Assembly (NCBI RefSeq): GCF_003369835.1
Contig: NZ_QPMJ01000002.1
Span: forward strand, 434,001 to 498,000
DNA: 64,000 nt
Reading direction: 5' to 3'
Source: Halorussus rarus
GTDB taxonomy: Archaea; Halobacteriota; Halobacteria; Halobacteriales; Haladaptataceae
Shown in pieces: positions 17,078-25,673 of the stretch. A model generated the notes under the pieces. That model made no database searches. It was not told where the DNA came from and saw only the letters and a program-made list of their open reading frames with translations. Positions within the stretch are counted from its first letter, which is position 1. Every line of letters begins with the position of its first letter. A program made the translations under genes and the position numbers.

Positions 17078-18541
17078 ATGACCGACTGGACCGAGAAGTA
17101 CCGGCCCTCCTCGCTCTCGGAGATCCGGGGGAACAACAAGGCCCGCGACAAGCTGCGGGAGTGGGCCGAGACGTGGGACGACCACCGGGACGCCGCCATC
17201 GTCCACGGCAGTCCCGGCGTCGGCAAGACCTCCGCGGCCCACGCGCTGGCCAACGACATGGACTGGCCGACCATCGAGCTGAACGCCAGCGACACCCGGA
17301 CCGCCGACGTGGTCGAGAAGCTCGCCGGGGGCGCCGCCCAGAACCAGGCGCTGACCGGCGGCGCGGGCGGGCGCCAGCTCGTCATCATGGACGAAGCCGA
17401 CAACCTCCACGGCAACGTTGACCGGGGCGGCTCGAAGGCCATCACCGACGTCGTCAGGGACGCCGGCCAGCCGATGATACTCATCGCCAACGAGTTCTAC
17501 GACATGTCGAACACGCTCCGGAACGCCTGCGAGACCATCGAGTTCCGGGACGTCTCGGCGCGCTCGATCGTGCCCGCGCTCCGCCACATCTGCAACGAGG
17601 AGGGCATCGAGTACGAGAAGGAGGGCCTGAAGGCCATCGCCGACAAGAACGACGGCGACCTCCGGTCGGCGGTCAACGACCTCCAGGCCGTCGCCGAGAC
17701 CACCGAGACGCTGACCGCCGGCGACGTCGACGTCACCGGCGAGCGCGACCGGACCAGCGGCATCTTCGACTTCCTCGACGCGCTGTTCAAGGAGGAGGAC
17801 GCGCAGGGCGCGCTCCACAAGTCCTACGACGTCGACGAGACGCCCGACGACCTGCTGAACTGGGTCGAGGACAACGTCCCGAAGGACTACGAGGGCCGGG
17901 AGCTGGCGACCGCCTACGAGTTCCTCTCGAACGCCGACAAGTGGCTCGGCCGGGTCCGGGCCACCCAGGACTACTCGATGTGGCGGTACGCCACCGACAA
18001 CATCGCGGCCGGGGTCGCGGCGGCCCGAGAGGGCGAGAAGGGCGGGTGGACCCGCTACGGCCCGCCGAGCTACTGGCGGAAGCTCGGCAGTTCGAAGGCC
18101 AACCGGGCGAAGCGCGACTACGTGGCCCGGAAGATGGCCGACGCCGAGGGCGTGAGCATGTCCACCGCCCGGCGGGAGATGCTCCCGTTCCTCGCGGCGA
18201 TGACCCACCACTGCAAGGACCGCGAGCTCACCGTCGCGATGGCCGCGAAGTACGACCTCGACGCCGAACACGTCTCGTTCGTCACCGGGTCGGGCAAGGA
18301 CACCAACAAGGTCCAGAACGTCGTGGAGGAGGCCGAACAGCTCCGGGAGGAGGCGGCCGTGGAGCACTCCGGGGGCGCGTTCGAGGGGGCAGTTCGTTCG
18401 ACGTCCGAGGACGCCGAGGGCGGTTCCGACGGGGACGGCGCGGGGGCGACAGCGGCGGGAGAGGCGGACGACGACGCGGCGGCCGACGCCAGCGAGGACG
18501 ACGGCGACGACAGTCAGGCCGGTCTCGCCGACTTCGGGTGA
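17078..18541 (+). CDS. rfcL: Replication factor C large subunit
   Basis: 487 residues; the large subunit of the archaeal clamp loader that opens PCNA at primer-template junctions. Walker A is GSPGVGKT at residues 44-51, Walker B is LVIMDEADN near 105, and the RFC box at the N-terminus is WTEKYRPSSLSEIRGN. The middle and C-terminal helical collar is followed by a disordered acidic tail (about 425-480) ending in SQAGLADFG, a plausible PCNA-interacting (PIP-like) peptide. It is monocistronic, divergent from the GCS2 gene. Confidence 0.96.
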   Translation: MTDWTEKYRPSSLSEIRGNNKARDKLREWAETWDDHRDAAIVHGSPGVGKTSAAHALANDMDWPTIELNASDTRTADVVEKLAGGAAQNQALTGGAGGRQLVIMDEADNLHGNVDRGGSKAITDVVRDAGQPMILIANEFYDMSNTLRNACETIEFRDVSARSIVPALRHICNEEGIEYEKEGLKAIADKNDGDLRSAVNDLQAVAETTETLTAGDVDVTGERDRTSGIFDFLDALFKEEDAQGALHKSYDVDETPDDLLNWVEDNVPKDYEGRELATAYEFLSNADKWLGRVRATQDYSMWRYATDNIAAGVAAAREGEKGGWTRYGPPSYWRKLGSSKANRAKRDYVARKMADAEGVSMSTARREMLPFLAAMTHHCKDRELTVAMAAKYDLDAEHVSFVTGSGKDTNKVQNVVEEAEQLREEAAVEHSGGAFEGAVRSTSEDAEGGSDGDGAGATAAGEADDDAAADASEDDGDDSQAGLADFG

Positions 18542-18574
18542 GCGCCGGACCGGACGGCGTCCGGTCGGGACCGC

Positions 18575-18883
18575 CTACCGCGGCGGCCACACCATTATCT
18601 CGCCGTCGCTCCGGACCGTGACGTCGTGGCCCTCGTACTGGAACGTGATCGAGGTCTCGGTCTCGCGGTCGCGCATGGACGCGACGAACTCGTGGAGCGC
18701 GTCGGGGTCCATGTACTCGTAGAGGGGCGCGAGCTCGGTCACCGTCTCGCCGGTGGCCCTGGAGATGGCGCAGGTGATCGCCGAGTCGAGCGTCTCGGTG
18801 CCCGACCAGTCGGCCTGCATCCGAAGGGGTGTCTCGCTCTCGTACTCGACTGCGTCGACCGTGTGCGTTTCCGTCTTCGACAT
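18575..18883 (-). CDS. HalOD1 output-domain protein
   Basis: 102 residues from the ATG at 18883. The haloarchaeal output domain 1 is visible as LDSAITCAISRATGETVTEL, DPDALHEFVASM, TSITFQYEGHDVTVRSDGEI. This domain is found alone or at the end of haloarchaeal sensor proteins; its molecular action is not established. Codon 1 was set at the ATG that begins MSKTETHTVD. Its promoter region is shared with the membrane regulator gene at 19127 and contains repeated AACCCGG words. Confidence 0.88.
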   Translation of the reverse strand: MSKTETHTVDAVEYESETPLRMQADWSGTETLDSAITCAISRATGETVTELAPLYEYMDPDALHEFVASMRDRETETSITFQYEGHDVTVRSDGEIMVWPPR

Positions 18884-18961
18884 GGTATCTCGCCACTTTC
18901 CACCATGGCGGACAGGTGCTTCAAGCCCCCAAACGCTGAAAGCCGATTGCCGGGCCTGGGT

Positions 18962-19005
18962 CCGGGTTGGCGCCGAGTTAACCCGGATTAAGCGACCCAA
19001 CCCGG
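18962..19005. promoter_or_regulatory. Three AACCCGG words at 18-19-bp spacing between divergent genes
   Basis: CCGGGTT at 18962-18968 (reverse orientation), AACCCGG at 18980-18986 and AACCCGG at 18999-19005. The middle copy is part of AACCCGGATTAAGC (18980-18993), which recurs in reverse as GCTAAATCCGGGTT at 20171-20184, ahead of the secreted-protein gene at 20230. The winged-helix regulator gene at 19127 lies between the two sites, so autoregulation is a reasonable guess. Confidence 0.45.
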
Positions 19006-19126
19006 GACTACTCGAAGTAACGTCGCCCTACCGCCGAGAAACGAGCCGTGGAACCCTGGCGAGTCCGGTAAGACGCCCCAAAACGGCGCAATCCCTTTTT
19101 CCCTGCACGACGCACGTACGCGACGA

Positions 19127-20155
19127 ATGGGGGCGCGACAGTTCGCAACGTCGCTCGCCGCGGCCCTCTGTCTCGCGGCCGCGGTCGGCGCGGCAGTCGG
19201 CGGGGCGTCCGGCGCCGCCGGCGGCGGAGCGACCGTAGACGCGACGCAGGCCCGATTGCAGCAGGTGACGCCCGACACCGTGGTCCTCGACGTCCGGGTG
19301 TTCGAGAACGGCACCGCGGCGTGGCAGGTCGTCTACCGCACGCGGCTCGACGACCCGGACACGACCGCGGCGTTCCGGAGCTACAAGGCCGACATCGAGA
19401 CCAACTCCACGCGGTACAGCCGGCAGTTCGTCGGCCGGATGAACAGCACCATCCGGAGCGCCGAGCAGTCGACCGGCCGCGAGATGCGGGGGACGAACTA
19501 CTCGGTCAGGGCCGAGATCCGTGAGTTCCCCCAGCGGTACGGCGTGGTGGCCTACTCGTTCCGGTGGCACGGGTTCGCCGCGGTCTCGGACGACCGGCTC
19601 CGGGTCGGCGACTCGCTGTCGGGGCTCATCCTCAACGAGAAGACCCGGCTGCTGGTCAAGTGGCCCGAGGGGTACGAGGCCGCGTCGGTCCAGCCCAAGC
19701 CCGAGATGGGCTACGAGAAGCGCGAGCACGCGGTCATCTGGAACGGCCCCATCGAGTTCGCGGGCAACGAGCCCCAGATCGTGCTCGACGCGCCCGGCGC
19801 AGGCGGACTCGACGTGCCGTGGATGCCGCTCGCCGCCGCGACGGGGACGCTCGCCGCGCTCGCGGCGCTGCTCGGCGCCGGCTGGTGGCTCTACCGCAAC
19901 GGGACCGAGCACGACGACGACGGGGGCGCCGACGAGCCGCCCGAGGACCTGCTGAGCAACGAGGAGCGGGTGCTCCGGCTGCTCGAGCGCCGGGGCGGCC
20001 GGGTCAAGCAGAAGGCGGTGGTCGACGAGCTCGGCTGGACCGAGGCCAAGACCAGCCAGGTGGTCGGCAGCCTCCGGGAGGAGGGCGAGATAGAGAGCTT
20101 CCGGCTGGGTAGGGAGAACGTACTCGCGCTGGCCCGGGAACGGCAGCAGTCCTGA
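19127..20155 (+). CDS. Membrane-anchored winged-helix regulator with exported sensor domain
   Basis: 342 residues. A signal peptide (1-32, LAAALCLAAAVGAAVGGASG) is followed by an extracytoplasmic domain with N-glycosylation sequons (about 35-228), one membrane segment (about 232-253, LAAATGTLAALAALLGAGWW), an acidic linker, and a C-terminal winged helix (about 275-335: SNEERVLRLLERRGGRVKQ ... ELGWTEAKTSQVVGSL). The topology places the sensor outside and the DNA-binding domain inside, a design common in haloarchaea (DUF7345/DUF7343 type). It could sense envelope state and act on nearby AACCCGG sites. It is followed 75 bases later by a secreted-protein gene. Confidence 0.86.
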   Translation: MGARQFATSLAAALCLAAAVGAAVGGASGAAGGGATVDATQARLQQVTPDTVVLDVRVFENGTAAWQVVYRTRLDDPDTTAAFRSYKADIETNSTRYSRQFVGRMNSTIRSAEQSTGREMRGTNYSVRAEIREFPQRYGVVAYSFRWHGFAAVSDDRLRVGDSLSGLILNEKTRLLVKWPEGYEAASVQPKPEMGYEKREHAVIWNGPIEFAGNEPQIVLDAPGAGGLDVPWMPLAAATGTLAALAALLGAGWWLYRNGTEHDDDGGADEPPEDLLSNEERVLRLLERRGGRVKQKAVVDELGWTEAKTSQVVGSLREEGEIESFRLGRENVLALARERQQS

Positions 20156-20170
20156 ACCGCCCTTAATTCG

Positions 20171-20184
20171 GCTAAATCCGGGTT
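20171..20184 (-). promoter_or_regulatory. Second copy of AACCCGGATTwAGC motif
   Basis: GCTAAATCCGGGTT here is the reverse complement of AACCCGGATTTAGC and differs by one base from the site at 18980-18993. It lies 46-59 bases ahead of the ATG at 20230, the expected place for an operator next to a TATA box. Confidence 0.45.
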
Positions 20185-20229
20185 CAGTAACGGCGGCTTA
20201 TTGGCCGTGGGGTTCGTGGAAACGACGTG

Positions 20230-20940
20230 ATGAAACCGAGCGTGGTCCTGCTGATTGGCGCCGTCGCCCTGATCGGCGCGACGGGCGCGGTCGCAGCGGA
20301 CGGCGGACAGAGTGGGGCCGTCGGGGAAGCCATGGGCGTCGGACCTGAATCGCAGTCGTGGCCGGGCGGCGACCCGCAGACCAACGGTAACAACTCGACG
20401 AGCGTGTCGCCGGGCCAGCAGCTCGCCGGCGCGGTCGGCGCCCAGGGCGCGTCGCTCGGCGGCGAGCTCTGGAACCGGACGCTCACCGACCGGCTCGCGA
20501 ACGCGACCACCCCGAGCGAGCGGGCGCGGGTCGTCGCCGACGAGAACGAGACGCTGACCGAGCACCTCGACGCGCTGACGGGCGTCCGGGCGAACCTCAC
20601 CGAGAAATGGGAAGACGGCGACCTCTCGGAGGGACGGTACCGGACCTCGCTGTCGGCGTTCGTGGTCCGGGCCCGGACCGTCGAGCTCCGGGCGAACCAG
20701 ACCGCCCGGGCGGCCGAGAACCTGTCGGTGTTCGTCCGCGAGCGCTACGAAATCAACGTGACCCGCATCCGCCACCTGGCCGACCGGGCCCACGAACTCC
20801 ACCAGTTCGAGGGGCCCATCGGCCGCGAGGTCGCCGACTCGACGCTGGCCAACGAGAGCGCGCTGGTCGCCGGCAACGAGAGCGCGCCGGCCGCGGGGAA
20901 TCGCACGACAGGGTGGCCGTCCGAGACGAACGACCCGTAG
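20230..20940 (+). CDS. Secreted haloarchaeal protein with helical core (DUF7096-like)
   Basis: 236 residues (ATG at 20230; a GTG one codon earlier is also possible). A Sec signal peptide MKPSVVLLIGAVALIGATGAVAA precedes a Ser/Asn/Gly-rich segment with sequons, then a helical region (about 75-205: ERARVVADENETLTEHLDALTGVRANLTEKW ... in pieces) and an Asn/Ala-rich tail. Many NxS/T sequons suggest an N-glycosylated cell-surface product. No catalytic motif is seen. It is just downstream of the membrane-anchored regulator and carries a motif shared with that gene's promoter, so it may be a target or a signalling partner, inferred from context only. Confidence 0.72.
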   Translation: MKPSVVLLIGAVALIGATGAVAADGGQSGAVGEAMGVGPESQSWPGGDPQTNGNNSTSVSPGQQLAGAVGAQGASLGGELWNRTLTDRLANATTPSERARVVADENETLTEHLDALTGVRANLTEKWEDGDLSEGRYRTSLSAFVVRARTVELRANQTARAAENLSVFVRERYEINVTRIRHLADRAHELHQFEGPIGREVADSTLANESALVAGNESAPAAGNRTTGWPSETNDP

Positions 20941-21054
20941 CGGGGTCGTTCGAAATCGGGATTCCGTTCCTCGAAAACACGGATACATCGGCGGTCGACC
21001 GAACGGGACCGCTTCGGAGTCGAACCTCGTGAGAACGGCCGGGCGGTGACCGAG

Positions 21055-21834
21055 CTACAGCACCCGCTGGAGGAACTGCTTGGCCCGGTCGCTGCTCGGG
21101 GCGTCGAAGAACTCCGTCGGCGGCCCCGTCTCGACGACGCGGCCGTCGGACATCAGCACCACCCGGTCGCCGACTTCACGCGCGAATCCCATCTCGTGGG
21201 TGACGACCAGCATCGTCATCCCCTCGTCGGCGAGTCCGCGCATCACCTCGAGCACCTCGCCGACGAGTTCGGGGTCGAGCGCCGAGGTGACCTCGTCGAA
21301 CAGCATCACCTCGGGGTCCATCGCGAGCGCGCGGGCGATGGCGACCCGCTGCTGCTGGCCGCCCGACAGCTCGGCCGGGTACGAGTTCATCTGGTCGCCC
21401 AGGCCGACCTCCTCGAGCAGGTCCTCGCCCTTCTGAGTGGCCTCGGCCTTCGAGAGGCCCCTGACTCGAATCGGCGCGAGCGTGACGTTCTCCAGCGCGG
21501 TCTTGTGCGGGAAGAGGTTGAAGTGCTGGAACACCATCCCGACCTTCTGGCGGAGCCGGTTGACGTCCACGTCGGGCGCGGTGATGGCCTCGCCCGCGAT
21601 GCGGACTTCGCCGTCCTGGATCTCCTCGAGCCGGTTGACGCAGCGCAGCAGCGTCGACTTCCCGCTCCCGCTCGGGCCGACGACCACCATGACCTCCTGG
21701 TTCTCGACCGCGAGGTCGATGTCCTTGAGGACGTGGGCGCTCCCGAAGAACTTGTCCACGCCGTCGAACTCGACCATCGGTTCGCCGGTCGCCGAATCGC
21801 TTCTCGCTTCGACCGTGTCCGTCGTGTCACTCAT
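21055..21834 (-). CDS. Polar amino-acid ABC transporter ATP-binding protein
   Basis: 259 residues, GlnQ/HisP type. Walker A is [10 protein letters not shown], the ABC signature [16 protein letters not shown], Walker [14 protein letters not shown]; the usual DEPTSALD has Val in place of Pro, which is seen in some relatives and should not abolish activity. An N-terminal 18-residue acidic extension precedes the domain. Its start overlaps the permease stop by one base (21834), so the two are translationally coupled. It energises uptake by the permease and one or both binding proteins encoded upstream. Confidence 0.94.
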   Translation of the reverse strand: MSDTTDTVEARSDSATGEPMVEFDGVDKFFGSAHVLKDIDLAVENQEVMVVVGPSGSGKSTLLRCVNRLEEIQDGEVRIAGEAITAPDVDVNRLRQKVGMVFQHFNLFPHKTALENVTLAPIRVRGLSKAEATQKGEDLLEEVGLGDQMNSYPAELSGGQQQRVAIARALAMDPEVMLFDEVTSALDPELVGEVLEVMRGLADEGMTMLVVTHEMGFAREVGDRVVLMSDGRVVETGPPTEFFDAPSSDRAKQFLQRVL

Positions 21835-22718
21835 CAGTGGTCACCCCAGTTGAGCCAGTCGTTCGATTCGTCGTCTTCGTCGTCTTCGTCGCCGGACCCC
21901 CACTCCGCCCTGGCCTCGAAGTACCTGACCGTCCGCATGAGCGGGAGCGTGATGACGAGGTAGGAGATGGACACCAGCACGATGGGGGTCCAGGCGTCGA
22001 ACTGGTTGGAGTTGATGTTCCGGAACACGCTGATGATCTCCGGGACCGCGAGCACCGTCAGCAGCGACGTGTCCTTGACGAGGATGACGAGGTCGTTGCC
22101 GATGGCCGCCAGCGCGTTGCGCGAGGCCTGCGGCAGGATGACCTCGCGCATCGAGTCGACGTACGACATCCCGAGCGACCGGGCGGCCTCCATCTGGCCG
22201 TCCGGGACCGCGTTGATACCGCCCTTGACCGCCTCGCCGGTGTAGGCGGCGTGGTTCAGCGTCAGCCCGATGACGGCCGCCGCGAAACTCCAGTTCGTCG
22301 CGGGGAACGGTCCCCACGACGCCGGCCAGAGCTGGGGGATGCCGAGGTAGATGATGAACAGTTGGAACAGCAGCGGGGTCCCCCGGAAGAACTCGACGTA
22401 GGCCGTGGCGATCGACTGCGTGAGCGAGGTGCGCGACACCCGCCCGAGCCCGACGAACACCCCGCCGATCAGCGCGAGCACGCTGGAGATGACGACGATC
22501 TGGATGACGAGCAGCGTCGCGTCCACGAACCGCGGCCAGACCGCGGCCAGCAGCTCGTAGTCGACGAACTCCAGCAGGATGTAGCCGATGAACGCGAGGA
22601 TGGCCGCGGTGAACGTGAGCGCGACCGCCAGCCCGGCCAGCTTGACACGCCGGTCGGTGAGGAACCCGTCCTCAGTCGGTTGTTCTACGGTCGTTTCGTC
22701 TTGATATGTTCCAGCCAT
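21834..22718 (-). CDS. Polar amino-acid ABC transporter permease
   Basis: 294 residues with five to six membrane segments. The EAA loop that contacts the ATPase reads [20 protein letters not shown], and the HisM/GlnP signature [17 protein letters not shown] is clear. The C-terminus is a charged tail ([15 protein letters not shown]) typical of halophile proteins. Only one permease gene is present, so the channel is presumably a homodimer. It lies between the binding-protein gene and ATPase gene in one operon. Confidence 0.94.
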   Translation of the reverse strand: MAGTYQDETTVEQPTEDGFLTDRRVKLAGLAVALTFTAAILAFIGYILLEFVDYELLAAVWPRFVDATLLVIQIVVISSVLALIGGVFVGLGRVSRTSLTQSIATAYVEFFRGTPLLFQLFIIYLGIPQLWPASWGPFPATNWSFAAAVIGLTLNHAAYTGEAVKGGINAVPDGQMEAARSLGMSYVDSMREVILPQASRNALAAIGNDLVILVKDTSLLTVLAVPEIISVFRNINSNQFDAWTPIVLVSISYLVITLPLMRTVRYFEARAEWGSGDEDDEDDESNDWLNWGDH

Positions 22719-22777
22719 TGCGAACCAATGTTTGTCAAGGAGACGCCGATAGCCAAAAATCGCTCGTTCGTCCGGCG

Positions 22778-23674
22778 CTACTCGAAGTACTCGGCGTAGA
22801 TCTCGTCGTACCGACCGCTCTCCTTGATGGCGGCCAGCGCCTCGTTGACCTGCTCGCGGAACGTGTCGTCGTCCTGCCGGAACGCGATGCCGTACTCCTC
22901 GACCGTCAGCGTGAGGTAGTCGGGCGCGTCCTTGCCCTGGTCGGCCGCCTGGCCCTCGCCCTCGAGGAAGACCACGCCGTCTCGATCGGAGACGTACTGG
23001 GCGTTGACGGTGTTGTCGTTGACGACCGCGACCGCCTGGTTGTTCAGCAGCGCGTTGAACGCGCCGGTGATCTGGTCGTAGCTGTCGATGGTGAGGTCGC
23101 CGTCGAACTCCTTCTTGAGGTCCTCGGCGGCGGCCTCGCCGGTCGTGCCCTTCTGGACCGCGACCGTCTTGCCCTTGAGATCGTCGAGCTTCGAGATGTC
23201 GCCGTCCTTGCGGATGGCGACCGTCTGGTACGCGGTGAAGTAGGGATCGGAGAAGTCGACCTTCTCGTCGCGCTTGTCGTTGATGGTCATCGCGGACATG
23301 ATGATCCGGAAGTTCCCGTTGTTCAGACTCGGAATGATGGTGTCGAAGCTGGTCTTGTTGAACTCGTATTCGAGGCCCATCTCCTCGCCGAACACGGCCT
23401 TCGCGATGTCCACGTCGAACCCGGTGAGTTCGCCGCTGGTGGTCCGGTACTCGAACGGCTTGTACGGGATGTCCGACCCGATAGAGAGCGGTTCCTCGAC
23501 GTCGTACTCGGACGATTCGGTCGTCGTGGACTCGTCGCCCGAGTCCGCGGTCGTCGTCTCGCCGGACGACTCGGTGGTGGTCGTTCCCTCACCGCCGGAG
23601 CCGCCGAGACAGCCGGCGAGCGTCAGTCCGCCGGCGGCGGTGCCGGTTCCCTTGACGAAGGTACGTCGTTTCAT
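22778..23674 (-). CDS. Amino-acid ABC transporter substrate-binding lipoprotein (copy 1)
   Basis: 298 residues from the ATG at 23674. The N-terminus MKRRTFVKGTGTAAGGLTLAGC is a Tat signal (RRTFVKG) ending in a lipobox (LAGC), so the protein is exported folded and lipid-anchored outside. A Thr/Ser/Asp linker (about 25-60) is followed by the family 3 solute-binding fold: GSDIPYKPFEYRTTSGELTG, GFDVDIAKAVFGEEMGLE, FDTIIPSLNNGNFRIIMSAM, KGKTVAVQKGTTGE. It is the probable partner of the adjoining permease. A second very similar binding protein is encoded just upstream. Confidence 0.94.
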   Translation of the reverse strand: MKRRTFVKGTGTAAGGLTLAGCLGGSGGEGTTTTESSGETTTADSGDESTTTESSEYDVEEPLSIGSDIPYKPFEYRTTSGELTGFDVDIAKAVFGEEMGLEYEFNKTSFDTIIPSLNNGNFRIIMSAMTINDKRDEKVDFSDPYFTAYQTVAIRKDGDISKLDDLKGKTVAVQKGTTGEAAAEDLKKEFDGDLTIDSYDQITGAFNALLNNQAVAVVNDNTVNAQYVSDRDGVVFLEGEGQAADQGKDAPDYLTLTVEEYGIAFRQDDDTFREQVNEALAAIKESGRYDEIYAEYFE

Positions 23675-23815
23675 GCGTGTGTCCACACCTCACTTTACGC
23701 ATATGAATGTGTCCCTTTCGCTCCGTACATTCACGTAAAAACGTCCGGGATCGGAGCCCGGACGTGGCAAACGTACCACAATAACCGAATGAACTCGCAA
23801 AAATTGCGGCGTCGA

Positions 23816-24745
23816 TCAGCTATCGGTCGCGTTGCCGGTCGTCGTCTCGCCGCCGGTCATATTTCCGGTCGCCGTCCCGTTCATCGTCGTCGTCCCCGGC
23901 GCGGGCCGTGCGCGCGAGAGGATGCTCGCGGGCGGGTTTCCGGGGAAGAACTCCCGGTAGATCTCCTCGTACCGACCGCTCCCGATGACCGCGTTGAGCG
24001 CCTCGTTGACCTGCTGGCGGAACTCGTCGTCGTCCTGCCGGAACGCGATGCCGTACTCCTCGACCGTCAGCGTGAGGTAGTCGGGAGCGTCCTGGCCCTG
24101 CTCGGCGGCCACCCCTTCGCCCTGGAGCAGGACGATGTTGTCCCGCTCCTGGGTGTACTGGGCGTTGACCGCGTTGTCGTTGATGACCGCGGCCGCCTGA
24201 TTGTTCAGCAGCGCGTTGAACGCGCCCGGAATCTGGTCGTAACTGTCGATGGTGAGGCCGCCGTCGAACTGCTGTTTGAGTTCCTCGGCGGCGGCCTCGC
24301 CGGTGGTCCCCTTCTGGACCGCTATCGTCTTGCCCCTGAGGTCTTCGAGCGTCGAGATGTCGCTCCCCTGCAGGATGGCCACCGTCTGGTAGGCCACGAA
24401 GTACGGCTCCGAGAAGTCGACCTTCTGGTCGCGCTGGTCGTTGATGGTCATCGCGGACATGATGATCCGGAAGTTGCCGTTGTTGAGGCTCGGGATGATG
24501 GTGTCGAACCCGGTGTCGACGAACTCGTACTGCATCCCCATCTCCTCGACGAATATCGCCTCCGCCATCGCCGGGTCGAACCCGGTCAGCGACCCGTCCT
24601 GCGTGCGGTACTCGAACGGCTTGTACGGGATGTCCGAGCCGATTCTGATGGTCTGCTGGTCCTGCGCGCCCGACACGCCCCCGAGCGCGAGACCGCCGAC
24701 GATTCCTGCGCTCCCCTTGACAAACGAACGCCTGTCGATGTCCAT
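23816..24745 (-). CDS. Amino-acid ABC transporter substrate-binding protein (copy 2), no lipobox
   Basis: 309 residues from the ATG at 24745. Tat signal MDIDRRSFVKGSAGIVGGLA lacks a cysteine, ending in an Ala-type site (GVSGAQ), so this copy should be released or held by other means. The binding fold is nearly the same as copy 1 (FDTIIPSLNNGNFRIIMSAM; GKTIAVQKGTTGEAAAEELK). It has a C-terminal Thr/Gly/Asn-rich tail (MNGTATGNMTGGETTTGNAT) that looks like an O/N-glycosylated stalk. The sequence upstream carries a TATA-like ggttatgtac (about 24777-24786). A tandem duplication within the operon is likely. Confidence 0.92.
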   Translation of the reverse strand: MDIDRRSFVKGSAGIVGGLALGGVSGAQDQQTIRIGSDIPYKPFEYRTQDGSLTGFDPAMAEAIFVEEMGMQYEFVDTGFDTIIPSLNNGNFRIIMSAMTINDQRDQKVDFSEPYFVAYQTVAILQGSDISTLEDLRGKTIAVQKGTTGEAAAEELKQQFDGGLTIDSYDQIPGAFNALLNNQAAAVINDNAVNAQYTQERDNIVLLQGEGVAAEQGQDAPDYLTLTVEEYGIAFRQDDDEFRQQVNEALNAVIGSGRYEEIYREFFPGNPPASILSRARPAPGTTTMNGTATGNMTGGETTTGNATDS

Positions 24746-24869
24746 GAGATTTCCCCCAACGTCACGTCGACACGATAGTACATAACCGTTGGGCCGAAAC
24801 TGCCAAATTCGTCGGATAGAGGCGCTAAAATCAGCGTCGGTCGTCGCTCGGATGGCCGGTCGACGCGCT

Positions 24870-25343
24870 TCAATCGCTCGGATAGCCGGCGGTCGACTCG
24901 GCCGCGCGGGCGTCGGGCGTCCGCTCGGCCTCGTAGGACCACAGCGTCGTCGCCACGAGCGCGCCGAAGATGACCAGCGCGGCGGCGTGGTGGGCGACCT
25001 GGACGACCGGCGTGTAGACGAATACCGTCGCGCCGCCGAGCACAATCTGGAGCGGCGTGACCGCGAGCGCGAGCGTCGCAGCGCCGCGGATGCGCTTCTC
25101 GCCGGTGTACTTCCACGCCCCGGCCGCGGTCCCGAGGATGAAGAAGCCGGTGATCATCGCGATCAGGCGGTGGAACCACTCGACGAAGCTCGGGAACGTC
25201 TGCGGGATCAGCCCGCCGTCGCAGAACGGCCACTGGGCCGAGCAGGACAGTCCGGCGCCCATCGCCGCGGTGTAGACGCCCAGCAGGATGAGCGCGAACG
25301 TCAGACCGGTCGTGACGGCCGCGAGGTGGCGGAACCGGGCCAT
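24870..25343 (-). CDS. ctaA: Half-size heme A synthase (CtaA/COX15 family)
   Basis: 157 residues with four membrane segments (about 10-30, 57-77, 86-106, 114-134). The first loop has the CtaA cysteine pair C34 and C41 (LSCSAQWPFCDGG), then VEWFHRLIAMITG carries the first heme-binding His, and VQVAHHAAALVIFG the second. Bacillus-type CtaA has eight segments; a four-segment version, known from some crenarchaea, would have to work as a dimer. It oxidises heme O to heme A for terminal oxidases. A strong ribosome-binding site (GGAGGT on this strand, plus-strand 25352-25357) supports the ATG at 25343. Confidence 0.85.
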   Translation of the reverse strand: MARFRHLAAVTTGLTFALILLGVYTAAMGAGLSCSAQWPFCDGGLIPQTFPSFVEWFHRLIAMITGFFILGTAAGAWKYTGEKRIRGAATLALAVTPLQIVLGGATVFVYTPVVQVAHHAAALVIFGALVATTLWSYEAERTPDARAAESTAGYPSD

Positions 25344-25673
25344 CAGCGCGCACCTCCCGACCCGAGTCGGAGCGTGTGGTGTTGCACGGTTTGAACTCCC
25401 CTTGACGGACGTTTCGGCCGGTCGTACTTAGGTCTGTTCGACTGGCCCCGAGTCGGCGAGGGAGACGTGATAGTCGGAGATGCCGGAGACGACGGTGACG
25501 ACGAGACGGCGCTAGCTGCTGGCGACGGCTCCGATTCGTGTTACCGAGCGGGTGCCTGACGGAAGAATCGGTGTGACGCGACGCCGTCAAATTAGCGCTT
25601 CTGCGCGCGCGCCGCCCCGTCAAGAATCTCCGAACCCGCGTCCTTGAAGGCGGTCGGAACCCATCCACCGGCC
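25344..25673. other. Intergenic region, divergent promoters of ctaA and M24-protein genes
   Basis: No gene is seen. A TATA-like element for ctaA (tacttaggt, about 25426-25434) lies about 85 bases from its start and implies a leader with the GGAGGT site. For the M24 gene no strong TATA box is visible; weak AT-rich spots occur near 25590-25600. Confidence 0.4.
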
